Shown: piece by piece, positions 15,234-22,325 of the stretch
Numbering within the stretch: position 1 is the stretch's first letter
How the letters are laid out: every line of letters begins with the position of its first letter
NCBI RefSeq assembly: GCF_014192915.1
Contig: NZ_JACHYN010000007.1
Coordinates: forward strand, 215,334-279,333
Direction of reading: 5' to 3'
From: Azospirillum sp. OGB3
Lineage (GTDB): Bacteria > Pseudomonadota > Alphaproteobacteria > Azospirillales > Azospirillaceae
Length of the DNA stretch: 64,000 nt
Program-made: the position numbers and the translations under genes
Notes under the pieces: generated by a model
Databases searched by the model: none
Told to the model about the DNA's origin: nothing
The model's input: only the letters and a program-made list of their open reading frames with translations

Positions 15234-16874
15234 CTACACGTCGCGGCTTTCCAGCCGGGGCAGCCCGACCACCTTCAGTCGGCTTTCGCGGAGTTCGCCC
15301 ACCTGATCAAGGATCGGCAGGGCGACCGCGGCGACATGGGCGTTGATGCGCTTCAGGTCACGCAGGATGTCGAGCACCAGGGCGCTGGTCTCGATGCTGG
15401 CGGCGTCGCCTCGGCGCACGCGGTCGAGATGGCGGGCGGTGGCGGTGCGCTCCAGCGCCCGCACCGCGTCCTTGCCGGCGATGAGCTGCCGGGCCAGCCG
15501 CCGGTCCTCGCCGATCAGGATGCCGAGCGCCGTGCGCAGGTTCTCCACCGTGCGGCGGTGCAGTTCCTCCACCTCCCGGAAATCCTCCGGGGCGAAATGC
15601 AGGTGGTGGCGGATGCGCTTGGCGGCGAGTTCCATCAGGCTCTTGTCGATGATGTCGCCGATGTGCTCCAGGTTGATGGCGAAGGCCATCAGGTCGTCGA
15701 CCCGCCGCGTCTCCTCGGCATCGAGATGGCGGCGCCCGAGCTTGGCGAGGTAGAGCTTGAGCGCGGTGTGCAGCCGGTCCACCCGGTCGTCGGCGCGGCT
15801 GACCTCGGCGATCGGGCGCTCGTCGTTCTGGCGAAGGGCGGTCAGGCTGCGGCGCAGCATGTCCTCCACCAGATCGCCCAGCCGCAAGGTCTCGCGCACC
15901 GCACCGGCGATGGCGACGGAGGGCGTCTCCAGCGCCGACTCGTCGAGATGCCGGGGCGTCGCCGCGTCCTCGCCCGCGTCTTCCGGTTGGGGCAGCAGCC
16001 CTTCGGTCAGCCGGGCGAGCGGCGTCACCAGCGGCAGGAAGAGCAGCGCCAGCGCCGCGTTGAAGGCGACATGCGCGCTGACCACCGCCGTCAGCGGGGC
16101 CATGTCGGCGAGGAAGGCCGCCGCCATCGGCACCAGCGGCAGGGCCAGCAGCGACCCGGTCACCCGGACCAGCAGGTTGCCCAGCGGCACCCGCCGCGCC
16201 ACCGCCCCGTCCGCCGAGGTGGCCAGCACCGCCGGGACGGCGCCACCCAGGTTGGCGCCCAGCACCAGGGCCACCGCCGTCTCCGTCCCGATCACCCCGG
16301 CGCTGGCCAGGGACCCCGCCAGCATCACCGTGGCGAGGCTGGAATGCACCGCCGCGGTCAGCGCCGCCGCGACGATCAGGGCGAAGAACGGCTCGCCGCC
16401 CAGCGCCTCCAGCATCGCCTGGACCAGAACCGATTCCCGGACCGGCAGGGTGGCGGCGCCGAGCAGCTTCAGGGCGAGCAGCATCAGCCCGATGCCGACC
16501 AGGATGCGGGCCAGCGCCCGCCGTCCGCGATGCTCGCCGCCCAGCGCGTGCAGAGCCCCGCCGATCAACAGCAGGCTGGGCGACAGCCAGTGCAGGTCGA
16601 CGGCGAGCAGCCGGGCGACGAGGCTGGTCCCGACGTCGGCGCCCAGCATCACCGCCAGCGCCATGGGGGTGGTCATGAAGCCCTGCCCGGCCATCGAGGC
16701 GGTCATCAGCGCGGTCGCCGTGCTGCTCTGCACCGCGATGGTGGCGGCGACCCCGGCCAGGAAGGCGGCCAGACGGTTGCGCGTGCCGTAGCCGACCCAG
16801 CGGCGGACCGCCGCGCCGCCCCACCGGAAGACGCCCGTCCGCACCAGCCGCAGCGCCCACAGCAGCAGCGCCAC
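15234..16874 (-). CDS. Na+/phosphate cotransporter (NptA/YjbB family) with PhoU-like tail
   Basis: The protein has two QSST-type repeats of the Na/Pi cotransporter family (AVQSSTATALMTASMAGQGF near residue 47, and AAVHSSLATVMLAGSLASAG in the second half). A C-terminal PhoU-like helical domain follows (about residues 330-546). It uses the Na+ gradient to move phosphate, in many bacteria as an exporter. From GTG 16874 the first helix would be cut and there is no ribosome binding site. The frame continues without stop to an ATC at 16943-16941, placed 6 nt behind a perfect GGGAGG, and that extra stretch (ITTAAGSIAAV then SPTLVLIDILGAV) completes the first membrane helix. The true start may therefore be this ATC. 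A Pho-box-like sequence lies just upstream. Confidence 0.92.
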   Translation of the reverse strand: MALLLWALRLVRTGVFRWGGAAVRRWVGYGTRNRLAAFLAGVAATIAVQSSTATALMTASMAGQGFMTTPMALAVMLGADVGTSLVARLLAVDLHWLSPSLLLIGGALHALGGEHRGRRALARILVGIGLMLLALKLLGAATLPVRESVLVQAMLEALGGEPFFALIVAAALTAAVHSSLATVMLAGSLASAGVIGTETAVALVLGANLGGAVPAVLATSADGAVARRVPLGNLLVRVTGSLLALPLVPMAAAFLADMAPLTAVVSAHVAFNAALALLFLPLVTPLARLTEGLLPQPEDAGEDAATPRHLDESALETPSVAIAGAVRETLRLGDLVEDMLRRSLTALRQNDERPIAEVSRADDRVDRLHTALKLYLAKLGRRHLDAEETRRVDDLMAFAINLEHIGDIIDKSLMELAAKRIRHHLHFAPEDFREVEELHRRTVENLRTALGILIGEDRRLARQLIAGKDAVRALERTATARHLDRVRRGDAASIETSALVLDILRDLKRINAHVAAVALPILDQVGELRESRLKVVGLPRLESRDV

Positions 16875-16993
16875 GGCGCCGAGGATGTCGATCAGGACCA
16901 GGGTGGGCGAGACAGCGGCAATTGAGCCGGCAGCGGTCGTGATGGCGGGCCTCCCGGCGTGTGGGCCTCAACAACAGGACGATGGAGAGTGGG

Positions 16994-17011
16994 GCGTCAT
17001 GAAAACGTAAC
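16994..17011. promoter_or_regulatory. candidate Pho box upstream of the Na/Pi cotransporter
   Basis: GCGTCAT-GAAA-ACGTAAC shows two 7-bp direct half-sites 11 bp apart with an A-rich spacer, as in PhoB boxes. It lies about 50-70 bp upstream of the Na/Pi cotransporter's probable start (16943). The second half-site is imperfect. Confidence 0.4.
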
Positions 17012-17072
17012 AATCGCAGGGCGCAACCTGATCCCCCGCGAAAGGCGTATCCCTTTTGCCAGGAAGCGGCCC

Positions 17073-17972
17073 TTATCCCCGCGTCACCAAACGGATGCCC
17101 AGCGCCACCGGCAGGATGCCCAGCAGGTCCCAGGGCTGCACCGCCTCGCCCAGCAGCGCCCAGCCGAACAGCATGCCGAGCGGCGGCATCAGGAAGTGAT
17201 AGGCGCTGGCCTCCGTGGCGCTCGTCCGCTGCAACAGGCGGAACCACAGCAGGTAGCCGCCGATCGACACCACCAACGCCTGATAGACCAGCGACCCGGC
17301 GAAGCCGGCGGTCAGTCGGATCGACCCGGCGTCCTCCAGCAGCAGCCCCAGGGGCAACAGCGCCAGCCCCGCCGCCAGCACCTGCACCCCGGTCCCGGCG
17401 AGCAGCCCGGTCCGCGGCGCCAGCCGCTTGAAGAGCAGCGTCCCCGCCGACAGCGCCACCAGAGCGCCGACCGCGAGCGCGATGCCCAGCGGCGCGTCCG
17501 TCCCGCTGCCCAGCCGCCCGCGCACCACCAGCGCCACCCCAGCCACCCCCAGCGCCAGCCCCAGCGCCTTGCGCCGGGTCATCGCCTCGCCCAGCAGCAG
17601 GGCAGCCAGGGCCGCGGTCAGCACCGGGTTGGCACTGACGATCAGCGCCGTCAGGCCGGAGGACACGTGGGTCATGCCGCTGTAGCTCAGCCCCAGATAG
17701 AGCGCGTGGTTGAGCAGGCCGAGCAGCGCCAGCAGGCCGAGGGTCCGCCCGGCCATCCCCCGGTACTCGCCCCGCCACGCCGCGACGGCGGCAAGCAGCG
17801 ACCCGGCGATCAGGAAGCGGAAAGCCAGCAGCAGCAGCGGCGGGCAGTCGGCCAGTCCGATCTTCCCGGCGGCGAAGGCCGAACTCCAGGCGAGGCAGAA
17901 GGGCACGACCAGCGCAAGCGGCGCCGCCCGCGGGCCGGTCAGGGGTAAGGGGTGCGTGGCGGCGGTCGTCAT
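17073..17972 (-). CDS. EamA/DMT-family exporter
   Basis: The 299-residue protein starts at ATG 17972 behind GAGAGGA. It has ten hydrophobic segments arranged as two five-helix EamA repeats (first PFCLAWSSAFAAGKIGLADCPP, second GTLLFKRLAPRTGLLAGTGVQ). Proteins of this drug/metabolite family export amino acids and other small metabolites across the inner membrane. It is divergent from a LysR regulator gene, 104 bp away, that very likely controls it. The substrate is unknown. Confidence 0.9.
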   Translation of the reverse strand: MTTAATHPLPLTGPRAAPLALVVPFCLAWSSAFAAGKIGLADCPPLLLLAFRFLIAGSLLAAVAAWRGEYRGMAGRTLGLLALLGLLNHALYLGLSYSGMTHVSSGLTALIVSANPVLTAALAALLLGEAMTRRKALGLALGVAGVALVVRGRLGSGTDAPLGIALAVGALVALSAGTLLFKRLAPRTGLLAGTGVQVLAAGLALLPLGLLLEDAGSIRLTAGFAGSLVYQALVVSIGGYLLWFRLLQRTSATEASAYHFLMPPLGMLFGWALLGEAVQPWDLLGILPVALGIRLVTRG

Positions 17973-18045
17973 GGCCGATCCTCTCCCATGCGGAAAGCTG
18001 TGCGTTGGAGAGAGGATGGCGCGGGGCCTTTCCATTTGGAAATTC

Positions 18046-18057
18046 GATGATATCATC
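18046..18057. promoter_or_regulatory. palindrome GATGATATCATC between exporter and LysR genes
   Basis: A perfect 12-bp palindrome lies in the 104-bp divergent intergenic region, 20 bp before the LysR start codon. It is flanked by the partial repeat CATCCATCG. Such a dyad is the expected type of LysR-family operator (T-N11-A dyads), so autoregulation plus control of the exporter is likely. Confidence 0.45.
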
Positions 18058-18076
18058 CATCGCATTCGAAACCTGA

Positions 18077-18952
18077 ATGGTTGGTTCGATGCGCGAGATG
18101 GATCTCGGCCTGCTGCGCACCTTCGTCTCGGTGGTGGACGCCGGCGGCTTCACGCGGGCCGGCGAGCGGGTGCACAAGACGCAATCGACGGTCAGCCAGC
18201 AGATCCGCCGGCTGGAGGAACAGGTCGGCCTGCCGCTTCTCGACCGCAACAGCCGCGCCGTCGCGCTGACCGACGACGGCGAGCGGCTGCTCGGCTACGC
18301 CCGCCGGCTGCTGGCGTTGAACGACGAGGCGAACGCCGTGCTGTCCGGGCGCCCGGCGGCGGAGGTGGTGCGGCTCGGCGTGCCGGAGGATTACGCGGTG
18401 GAGCGGCTGCCCCGCCTGCTCGCCGACTTCGCGCGGGCGAACCGGCGGCTGCGGCTGGACGTGCGCTGCGACCTGTCGGTGCGGCTGCGCGCCGACGTGG
18501 AGTGCGGCGACCTCGACATCGCCCTGGTCAAGCAGGAACCCGGCCGCCCCGGCGCGCTGCGCGCGTGGCGGGAGCCGCTCTGCTGGGTCGGCCCGGCGGC
18601 GGAGGACCTGCACCGCGAGGACCCGCTGCCGCTGGTGCTGTTCCCGCAGGGCTGCGTCTACCGCAACCGCGCGGTGCATGAGTTGGAGCGCGCCGGACGG
18701 CGCTGGCGGGTGGCCTATTCCAGCCCCAACCACGCCGGGGTGCGCGCCGCGGTGTCCGGGGGACTGGGCGTCAGTGTGCTTCCCCACAGCGCCCTGCCGC
18801 CCGGCGCGCGCTTCCTCGGCGTGGCGGACGGCCTGCCGTCCCTACCGGAGACGGAGCTGGCGCTGCTGATCGGAGGCGCGGCGCGGAGTGCGGGGGTGGA
18901 GATGGTCACCGCGCTGCTGACGGAGAGCCTTCCCGAACCGGTGTGGGCGTAG
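18077..18952 (+). CDS. LysR-family regulator of the EamA exporter
   Basis: The 291-residue protein has the LysR winged helix at residues 8-66 (LLRTFVSVVDAGGFTRAGERVHKTQSTVSQQIRRLEEQVGLPLLDR). An effector-binding domain follows (VRLGVPEDYAVERLPRLLADF onward). Three in-frame ATGs (18077, 18089, 18098) are close together, and none has an obvious ribosome binding site. The gene is divergent from the DMT exporter and has a perfect palindrome between, the usual LysR-exporter pair (as ArgP-ArgO or LysG-LysE), where the exported compound is the co-inducer. Confidence 0.92.
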   Translation: MVGSMREMDLGLLRTFVSVVDAGGFTRAGERVHKTQSTVSQQIRRLEEQVGLPLLDRNSRAVALTDDGERLLGYARRLLALNDEANAVLSGRPAAEVVRLGVPEDYAVERLPRLLADFARANRRLRLDVRCDLSVRLRADVECGDLDIALVKQEPGRPGALRAWREPLCWVGPAAEDLHREDPLPLVLFPQGCVYRNRAVHELERAGRRWRVAYSSPNHAGVRAAVSGGLGVSVLPHSALPPGARFLGVADGLPSLPETELALLIGGAARSAGVEMVTALLTESLPEPVWA

Positions 18953-19088
18953 GGGGCACGTCGGGGCGGGCCAAGGACGGGCTACCCCTTTCGCGCACCC
19001 CAAAAAGGTCACGCCTCTCGCGGCGGTCGGATGGATGAAGACTCCGCTCCCGGATGTTCATTCGGATGAGACGTATCCTGGAGCCATC

Positions 19089-19652
19089 ATGACGCACATC
19101 CGCTTCACCCCCAAATCCCTCGCCATCGCGCTGCTGGTCGGTGTGGCGGCCTTGGGCGCTGGAGCGTCCCCAGTCCTCGCCGATCCGCCGGACTGGGCGC
19201 CGGCCCACGGCTGGCGCGCCAAGCAGGAGCGCCATCACGAGCGCGACCGCCACGAGCGTGACCGCGACCGGCACGAGCGGGCCCGCTATTACGAGCATGG
19301 CTACATCGACGGCGGTTACGGCGACGGGCGCGTGGTGATCGTCCGCCGCCCCCCGCCGGTGGTGGTCTACGAGGAGCCGCCGGTCGTGCATTACGCCCCG
19401 GCCCCCGTCTACATCGAGGAGCCGCCGCCGGTGATCGTCCAGCAGCGCCCGCGCATGGTCCGCGCCGCGCCGCAGGTGGTGGAGTGTGGGCCGCTCGACG
19501 GCGATCTGATCGGCGTGCTGGGCGGGGCTGCCGTCGGCGGGTTGGTCGGCTCGCAGTTCGGGCGCGGCGACGGCAAGCTGGCGGCGACCGCCGCCGGCAC
19601 GCTGGGCGGCGCCATGCTGGGCGGCGCGATGACGCGCGGCGGCGGGTGCTAA
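19089..19652 (+). CDS. secreted glycine-zipper protein (17-kDa-antigen-like)
   Basis: The 187-residue protein from ATG 19089 has a cleavable signal peptide (IALLVGVAALGAGASPVLA-DPP). A very charged His/Arg/Asp/Glu repeat follows (HERDRHERDRDRHERARYYEHG). Next come proline-rich YEEPPVV / YIEEPPPV stretches, and the C-terminus is a glycine-zipper 2TM segment (GVLGGAAVGGLVGSQFGRGDGKLAATAAGTLGGAMLGG). It ends in Cys. Such proteins sit in the envelope; the zipper anchors in the outer membrane. The function is unknown. Confidence 0.85.
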   Translation: MTHIRFTPKSLAIALLVGVAALGAGASPVLADPPDWAPAHGWRAKQERHHERDRHERDRDRHERARYYEHGYIDGGYGDGRVVIVRRPPPVVVYEEPPVVHYAPAPVYIEEPPPVIVQQRPRMVRAAPQVVECGPLDGDLIGVLGGAAVGGLVGSQFGRGDGKLAATAAGTLGGAMLGGAMTRGGGC

Positions 19653-19665
19653 GCCCTTAAGGAGG

Positions 19666-20682
19666 TCAACCGACGCCCCAGCCGCCGGTGTCCGGGAAGG
19701 GGACCGGCGGCGCCGGGGCCGTCGCGGCCGCCGATGGCGCCGTCAGGCCCGTGGGCAGCGGCGGCGCGTCCGCCGGGGTCGGCAGCAGCCGGGCGGCCTT
19801 GGCCCACCAGCGCGGCTGCGCCGCCTGGATCGACCGGGCGGCGGCGGCGGCGCGTTCCGCATCGGCGTAGAGTCCGAAGCAGGTCGCCCCGCTGCCCGAC
19901 AGGCGGGCCAGCAGGCAGCCCTCCGTGCCGTCCAGCGCCGCCAGCACCGCGGCGATCACCGGGGCGACGGTCAGCGCCGGCTCGGTCAGGTCGTTGCGCC
20001 GTTCGCCGAGCAGCGCGGCCAGCGCCGCGGCGTCGGCGGGCGCTTCGGTGAAGCGGGCCGGGGCGGAGAAGGTCCCCCGGCGCGCCTTGAACACGGCGGG
20101 GGTCGGCACCGGCACGCCGGGGTTGACCAGCACCGCGAAGGTCTCCGGCAGGGCAGGCGCCTCCTCCAGCACCTCCCCCACGCCGCTGAAATAGCAGCTC
20201 CGCCCGGCGACGCAGACCGGCACGTCGGCGCCCAGCGACGCCGCGACCTCGTAGAGGCGCTGGTCGGCCACCGGCACGCCCCACAGCCGGGCCAGGGCGC
20301 GCAACGTCGCCGCCGCGTCCGCCGAGCCCCCGCCGATCCCGGAAGCGATGGGAAGCATTTTCTCCAGCCCGATCATCGCGTCGGCCTCGCGCCCCAGCCG
20401 GGCGGCCAGCGCGTAAGCGGCGCGGATGACGAGGTTTTGCGCCGGATTCTCACCCATCAGCGCCGGACCGAAGGGGCCGGAGATGGCCAGCCTCGGCCCG
20501 ACCGGCGGCAGGTCGGCCCCGCGCAGGGCGATCCGCGCCACGCCCGGCTGCACCGTCACCCGGTCCGCCACCTCGGCGAAGGCGACGAGGCTGTCCAGCT
20601 CGTGATAGCCGTCGTCCCGGCGGCCAACCACATGCAGATAGAGGTTCAGCTTGGCCGGCGCGGCTTCGGCAATGGCGCTCAT
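19666..20682 (-). CDS. ispE: 4-diphosphocytidyl-2-C-methyl-D-erythritol kinase (IspE)
   Basis: The 338-residue GHMP kinase begins SAIAEAAPAKLNLYLHVVGRRDDGYHELDSLV, the IspE N-terminal motif with the catalytic Lys. The ATP-binding loop LPIASGIGGGSADAAATLRAL is near residue 110, and the C-terminal LSGSGATCFGLY motif is near 266. IspE phosphorylates CDP-methylerythritol in the MEP isoprenoid pathway. The C-terminal ~40 residues are a low-complexity Ala/Pro tail. The gene is divergent from tyrS; a hairpin stands in its 5' leader. Confidence 0.95.
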   Translation of the reverse strand: MSAIAEAAPAKLNLYLHVVGRRDDGYHELDSLVAFAEVADRVTVQPGVARIALRGADLPPVGPRLAISGPFGPALMGENPAQNLVIRAAYALAARLGREADAMIGLEKMLPIASGIGGGSADAAATLRALARLWGVPVADQRLYEVAASLGADVPVCVAGRSCYFSGVGEVLEEAPALPETFAVLVNPGVPVPTPAVFKARRGTFSAPARFTEAPADAAALAALLGERRNDLTEPALTVAPVIAAVLAALDGTEGCLLARLSGSGATCFGLYADAERAAAAARSIQAAQPRWWAKAARLLPTPADAPPLPTGLTAPSAAATAPAPPVPFPDTGGWGVG

Positions 20683-20701
20683 GGTCGGGTCCCCGCAAAC
20701 G

Positions 20702-20738
20702 AAAAGCCCTTCCTCCCGAAAGGGGGAGGACGGGCTTT
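20702..20738 (-). terminator. hairpin with T-tract in the ispE leader
   Basis: Read on the minus strand, AAAGCCC-gTCCTCCCC pairs with GGGAGGAa-GGGCTTT around a short CTTTC loop, followed by TTCGTTT. This is an intrinsic-terminator shape ending about 20 nt before the ispE start codon. It may attenuate ispE or stop transcription from further upstream. Confidence 0.5.
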
Positions 20739-20819
20739 ATGCGGCATGGCCGCGGCGAGCGCCAGACCCCACATGCCCGGCCATCGGACAAAGGGTCGGC
20801 ACCGGCGCGTCATCCACCC

Positions 20820-20848
20820 TTGACGCCTCGCCCCCGCGCGCCTAGCTT
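20820..20848 (+). promoter_or_regulatory. sigma-70-type promoter of the tyrS leader
   Basis: TTGACG (20820-20825) and TAGCTT (20843-20848) are separated by exactly 17 bp. The expected start of transcription, 7-8 nt further on, coincides with the ATG of the Tyr-Tyr leader peptide (20856). The leader mRNA would therefore be leaderless, as known for trpL in Sinorhizobium. Confidence 0.6.
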
Positions 20849-20855
20849 TCCGGCC

Positions 20856-20906
20856 ATGACGACGCGCACGCACCATTCCAGCCGCTATTATCCGCTGCTC
20901 CCATAG
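20856..20906 (+). CDS. 16-residue leader peptide with tandem Tyr codons upstream of tyrS
   Basis: The open frame ATG 20856 to TAG 20906 encodes MTTRTHHSSRYYPLLP. It has two adjacent Tyr codons (20886-20891) and two adjacent His codons just before them, and it ends 109 bp before the tyrosyl-tRNA synthetase gene. Paired codons of the amino acid handled by the downstream gene are the hallmark of attenuator leader peptides (trpL, pheM, hisL). It has no Shine-Dalgarno sequence, but the predicted transcription start is at or next to the ATG, so leaderless initiation is expected. Two RNA hairpins follow. The peptide is far too short for routine gene calling. Confidence 0.6.
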   Translation: MTTRTHHSSRYYPLLP

Positions 20907-21009
20907 GGCGGCGCGTTCAGTCTTGACCATATGAACCATGCCGCCGCGGACCGGCGGCATGTGCTTCGACAGATGATCTCCGGGACGCGGCCCTTCCCTT
21001 CCGGAGATC
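20907..21009 (+). promoter_or_regulatory. folded tyrS leader: mutually exclusive GGCGGC/GCCGCC pairings and a hairpin hiding the ribosome binding site
   Basis: Three blocks can pair alternatively: GGCGGC (20907-20912, right at the leader-peptide stop), GCCGCC (20940-20945) and GGCGGC (20953-20958). Blocks 2 and 3 form an 8-bp stem ATGCCGCC/GGCGGCAT, and blocks 1 and 2 can form the competitor. A second hairpin has a perfect 9-bp stem, GATCTCCGG (20975-20983) with CCGGAGATC (21001-21009), which buries the tyrS Shine-Dalgarno GGAG (21003-21006). There is no U-tract, so translational control is more likely than intrinsic termination. Confidence 0.55.
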
Positions 21010-21015
21010 CGCACC

Positions 21016-22302
21016 ATGGCGCCCCCCACCGCTTCCAGCCCCTTCCAGTCCGACTTCCTGCGCGTGCTCGACGAGCGCGGCTTCCTGCACCAGGGCAGCG
21101 ACCTGTCGGGCCTCGACGCCCTGCTGCGCCAGGGGCCGGTCGGCGCCTACATCGGCTTCGACGCCACGGCGGACAGCCTGCATGTCGGGCATCTCGTGTC
21201 GATCATGGTGCTGCGCTGGTTCCAGAGGACCGGCAACCGGCCCGTCGTGCTGATCGGCGGCGGCACCACGCGCATCGGCGACCCCAGCTTCCGCGACACC
21301 AGCCGCCCCATGCTGGACGACGCGCAGATCGCCGCCAACATGGCCGGCATCGGCCGGGCCTTCGCCCAATACCTGTCCTTCGGCGAGGACGCGACCGGAG
21401 CGGTGATGGTCGACAACGCCGACTGGCTGGACGCGCTGCGCTACATCCCGATGCTGCGCGACATCGGCCGCCACTTCACCGTCAACCGGATGCTAAGCTT
21501 CGATTCCGTCAAGCTGCGGCTCGACCGCGAGCAGCCGCTGACCTTCCTGGAGTTCAACTACATGATCCTCCAGGCCTTCGATTTCCTGGAGCTGTCGCGC
21601 CGCCACGGCTGCCGGCTGCAGATGGGCGGGTCGGACCAGTGGGGCAACATCATCAACGGGATCGAGCTGGCCCGCCGCGTCGACGGGACGGAGCTGTTCG
21701 GCCTGACCACGCCGCTGCTGACCACCGCGTCGGGCGCCAAGATGGGCAAGACGGCGGCGGGGGCGGTGTGGCTGAACGCCGACCGGCGCAGCCCGCACGA
21801 TTTCTGGCAGTTCTGGCGCAACACTGAGGACGCCGACGTCGGCCGCTTCCTGCGCCTGTTCACCGAGCTGCCGCTGGACGAGATCGCCCGGCTGGAGGCG
21901 CTCCGGGGATCGGAGATCAACGAGGCCAAGAAGATCCTCGCCCATGAGGCGACGGCCCTCTGCCACGGGGCGGAGGAGGCCGCCGAAGCCGGGGAGACCG
22001 CCCGCCGGGTCTTCGAGGAGGCCGCTGCCGGCAATGGCCTGCCGACGGTGGAGGCGACCCGCGCCGACCTCGCCGCCGGCGTCCGGCTTGCCGACCTGCT
22101 GGCCGCAACCGGGCTCGCCGAGTCCAAGGGGGCGGCGCGGCGGCTGATCCGCGACGGCGGGGCGCGGGTGAACGGCACTCCCGTCACCGACGATGCGGCG
22201 CTGCTGACCCTGGCCGATCTCGACGGTGCAAACCCGGACGGCGAGGGTCAGGTCCGCCTGTCCGCCGGCCGCAAGCGCCACGCGCTGGTCCGGGTGCGGT
22301 GA
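21016..22302 (+). CDS. tyrS: tyrosyl-tRNA synthetase
   Basis: The 428-residue class I synthetase has the Tyr-binding [16 protein letters not shown] near residue 45 (HIGH motif as HVGH). [32 protein letters not shown] near 182 follows, then the KMSKS loop as GAKMGKT near 240. A C-terminal S4 RNA-binding domain follows ([20 protein letters not shown]). It charges tRNA-Tyr in the cytoplasm. ATG 21016 has GGAG 9 nt upstream, but that ribosome binding site lies inside a hairpin; see the leader entries. The length matches the bacterial TyrS family. Confidence 0.97.
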   Translation: MAPPTASSPFQSDFLRVLDERGFLHQGSDLSGLDALLRQGPVGAYIGFDATADSLHVGHLVSIMVLRWFQRTGNRPVVLIGGGTTRIGDPSFRDTSRPMLDDAQIAANMAGIGRAFAQYLSFGEDATGAVMVDNADWLDALRYIPMLRDIGRHFTVNRMLSFDSVKLRLDREQPLTFLEFNYMILQAFDFLELSRRHGCRLQMGGSDQWGNIINGIELARRVDGTELFGLTTPLLTTASGAKMGKTAAGAVWLNADRRSPHDFWQFWRNTEDADVGRFLRLFTELPLDEIARLEALRGSEINEAKKILAHEATALCHGAEEAAEAGETARRVFEEAAAGNGLPTVEATRADLAAGVRLADLLAATGLAESKGAARRLIRDGGARVNGTPVTDDAALLTLADLDGANPDGEGQVRLSAGRKRHALVRVR

Positions 22303-22325
22303 GCCGAGCCGAAGCCGGGGTGGCC

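Noticed and set aside
15358..18249. 963-codon minus-strand frame across Na/Pi and DMT genes
   Set aside because: Crosses two real genes in another frame and is Arg/Gly/Ala-rich without motifs.
20931..21827. Frame from ATG 20931 overlapping tyrS as an upstream coding gene
   Set aside because: Runs in another frame through tyrS with Arg/Pro-rich shadow composition; only the 20856-20906 frame has leader-peptide features.
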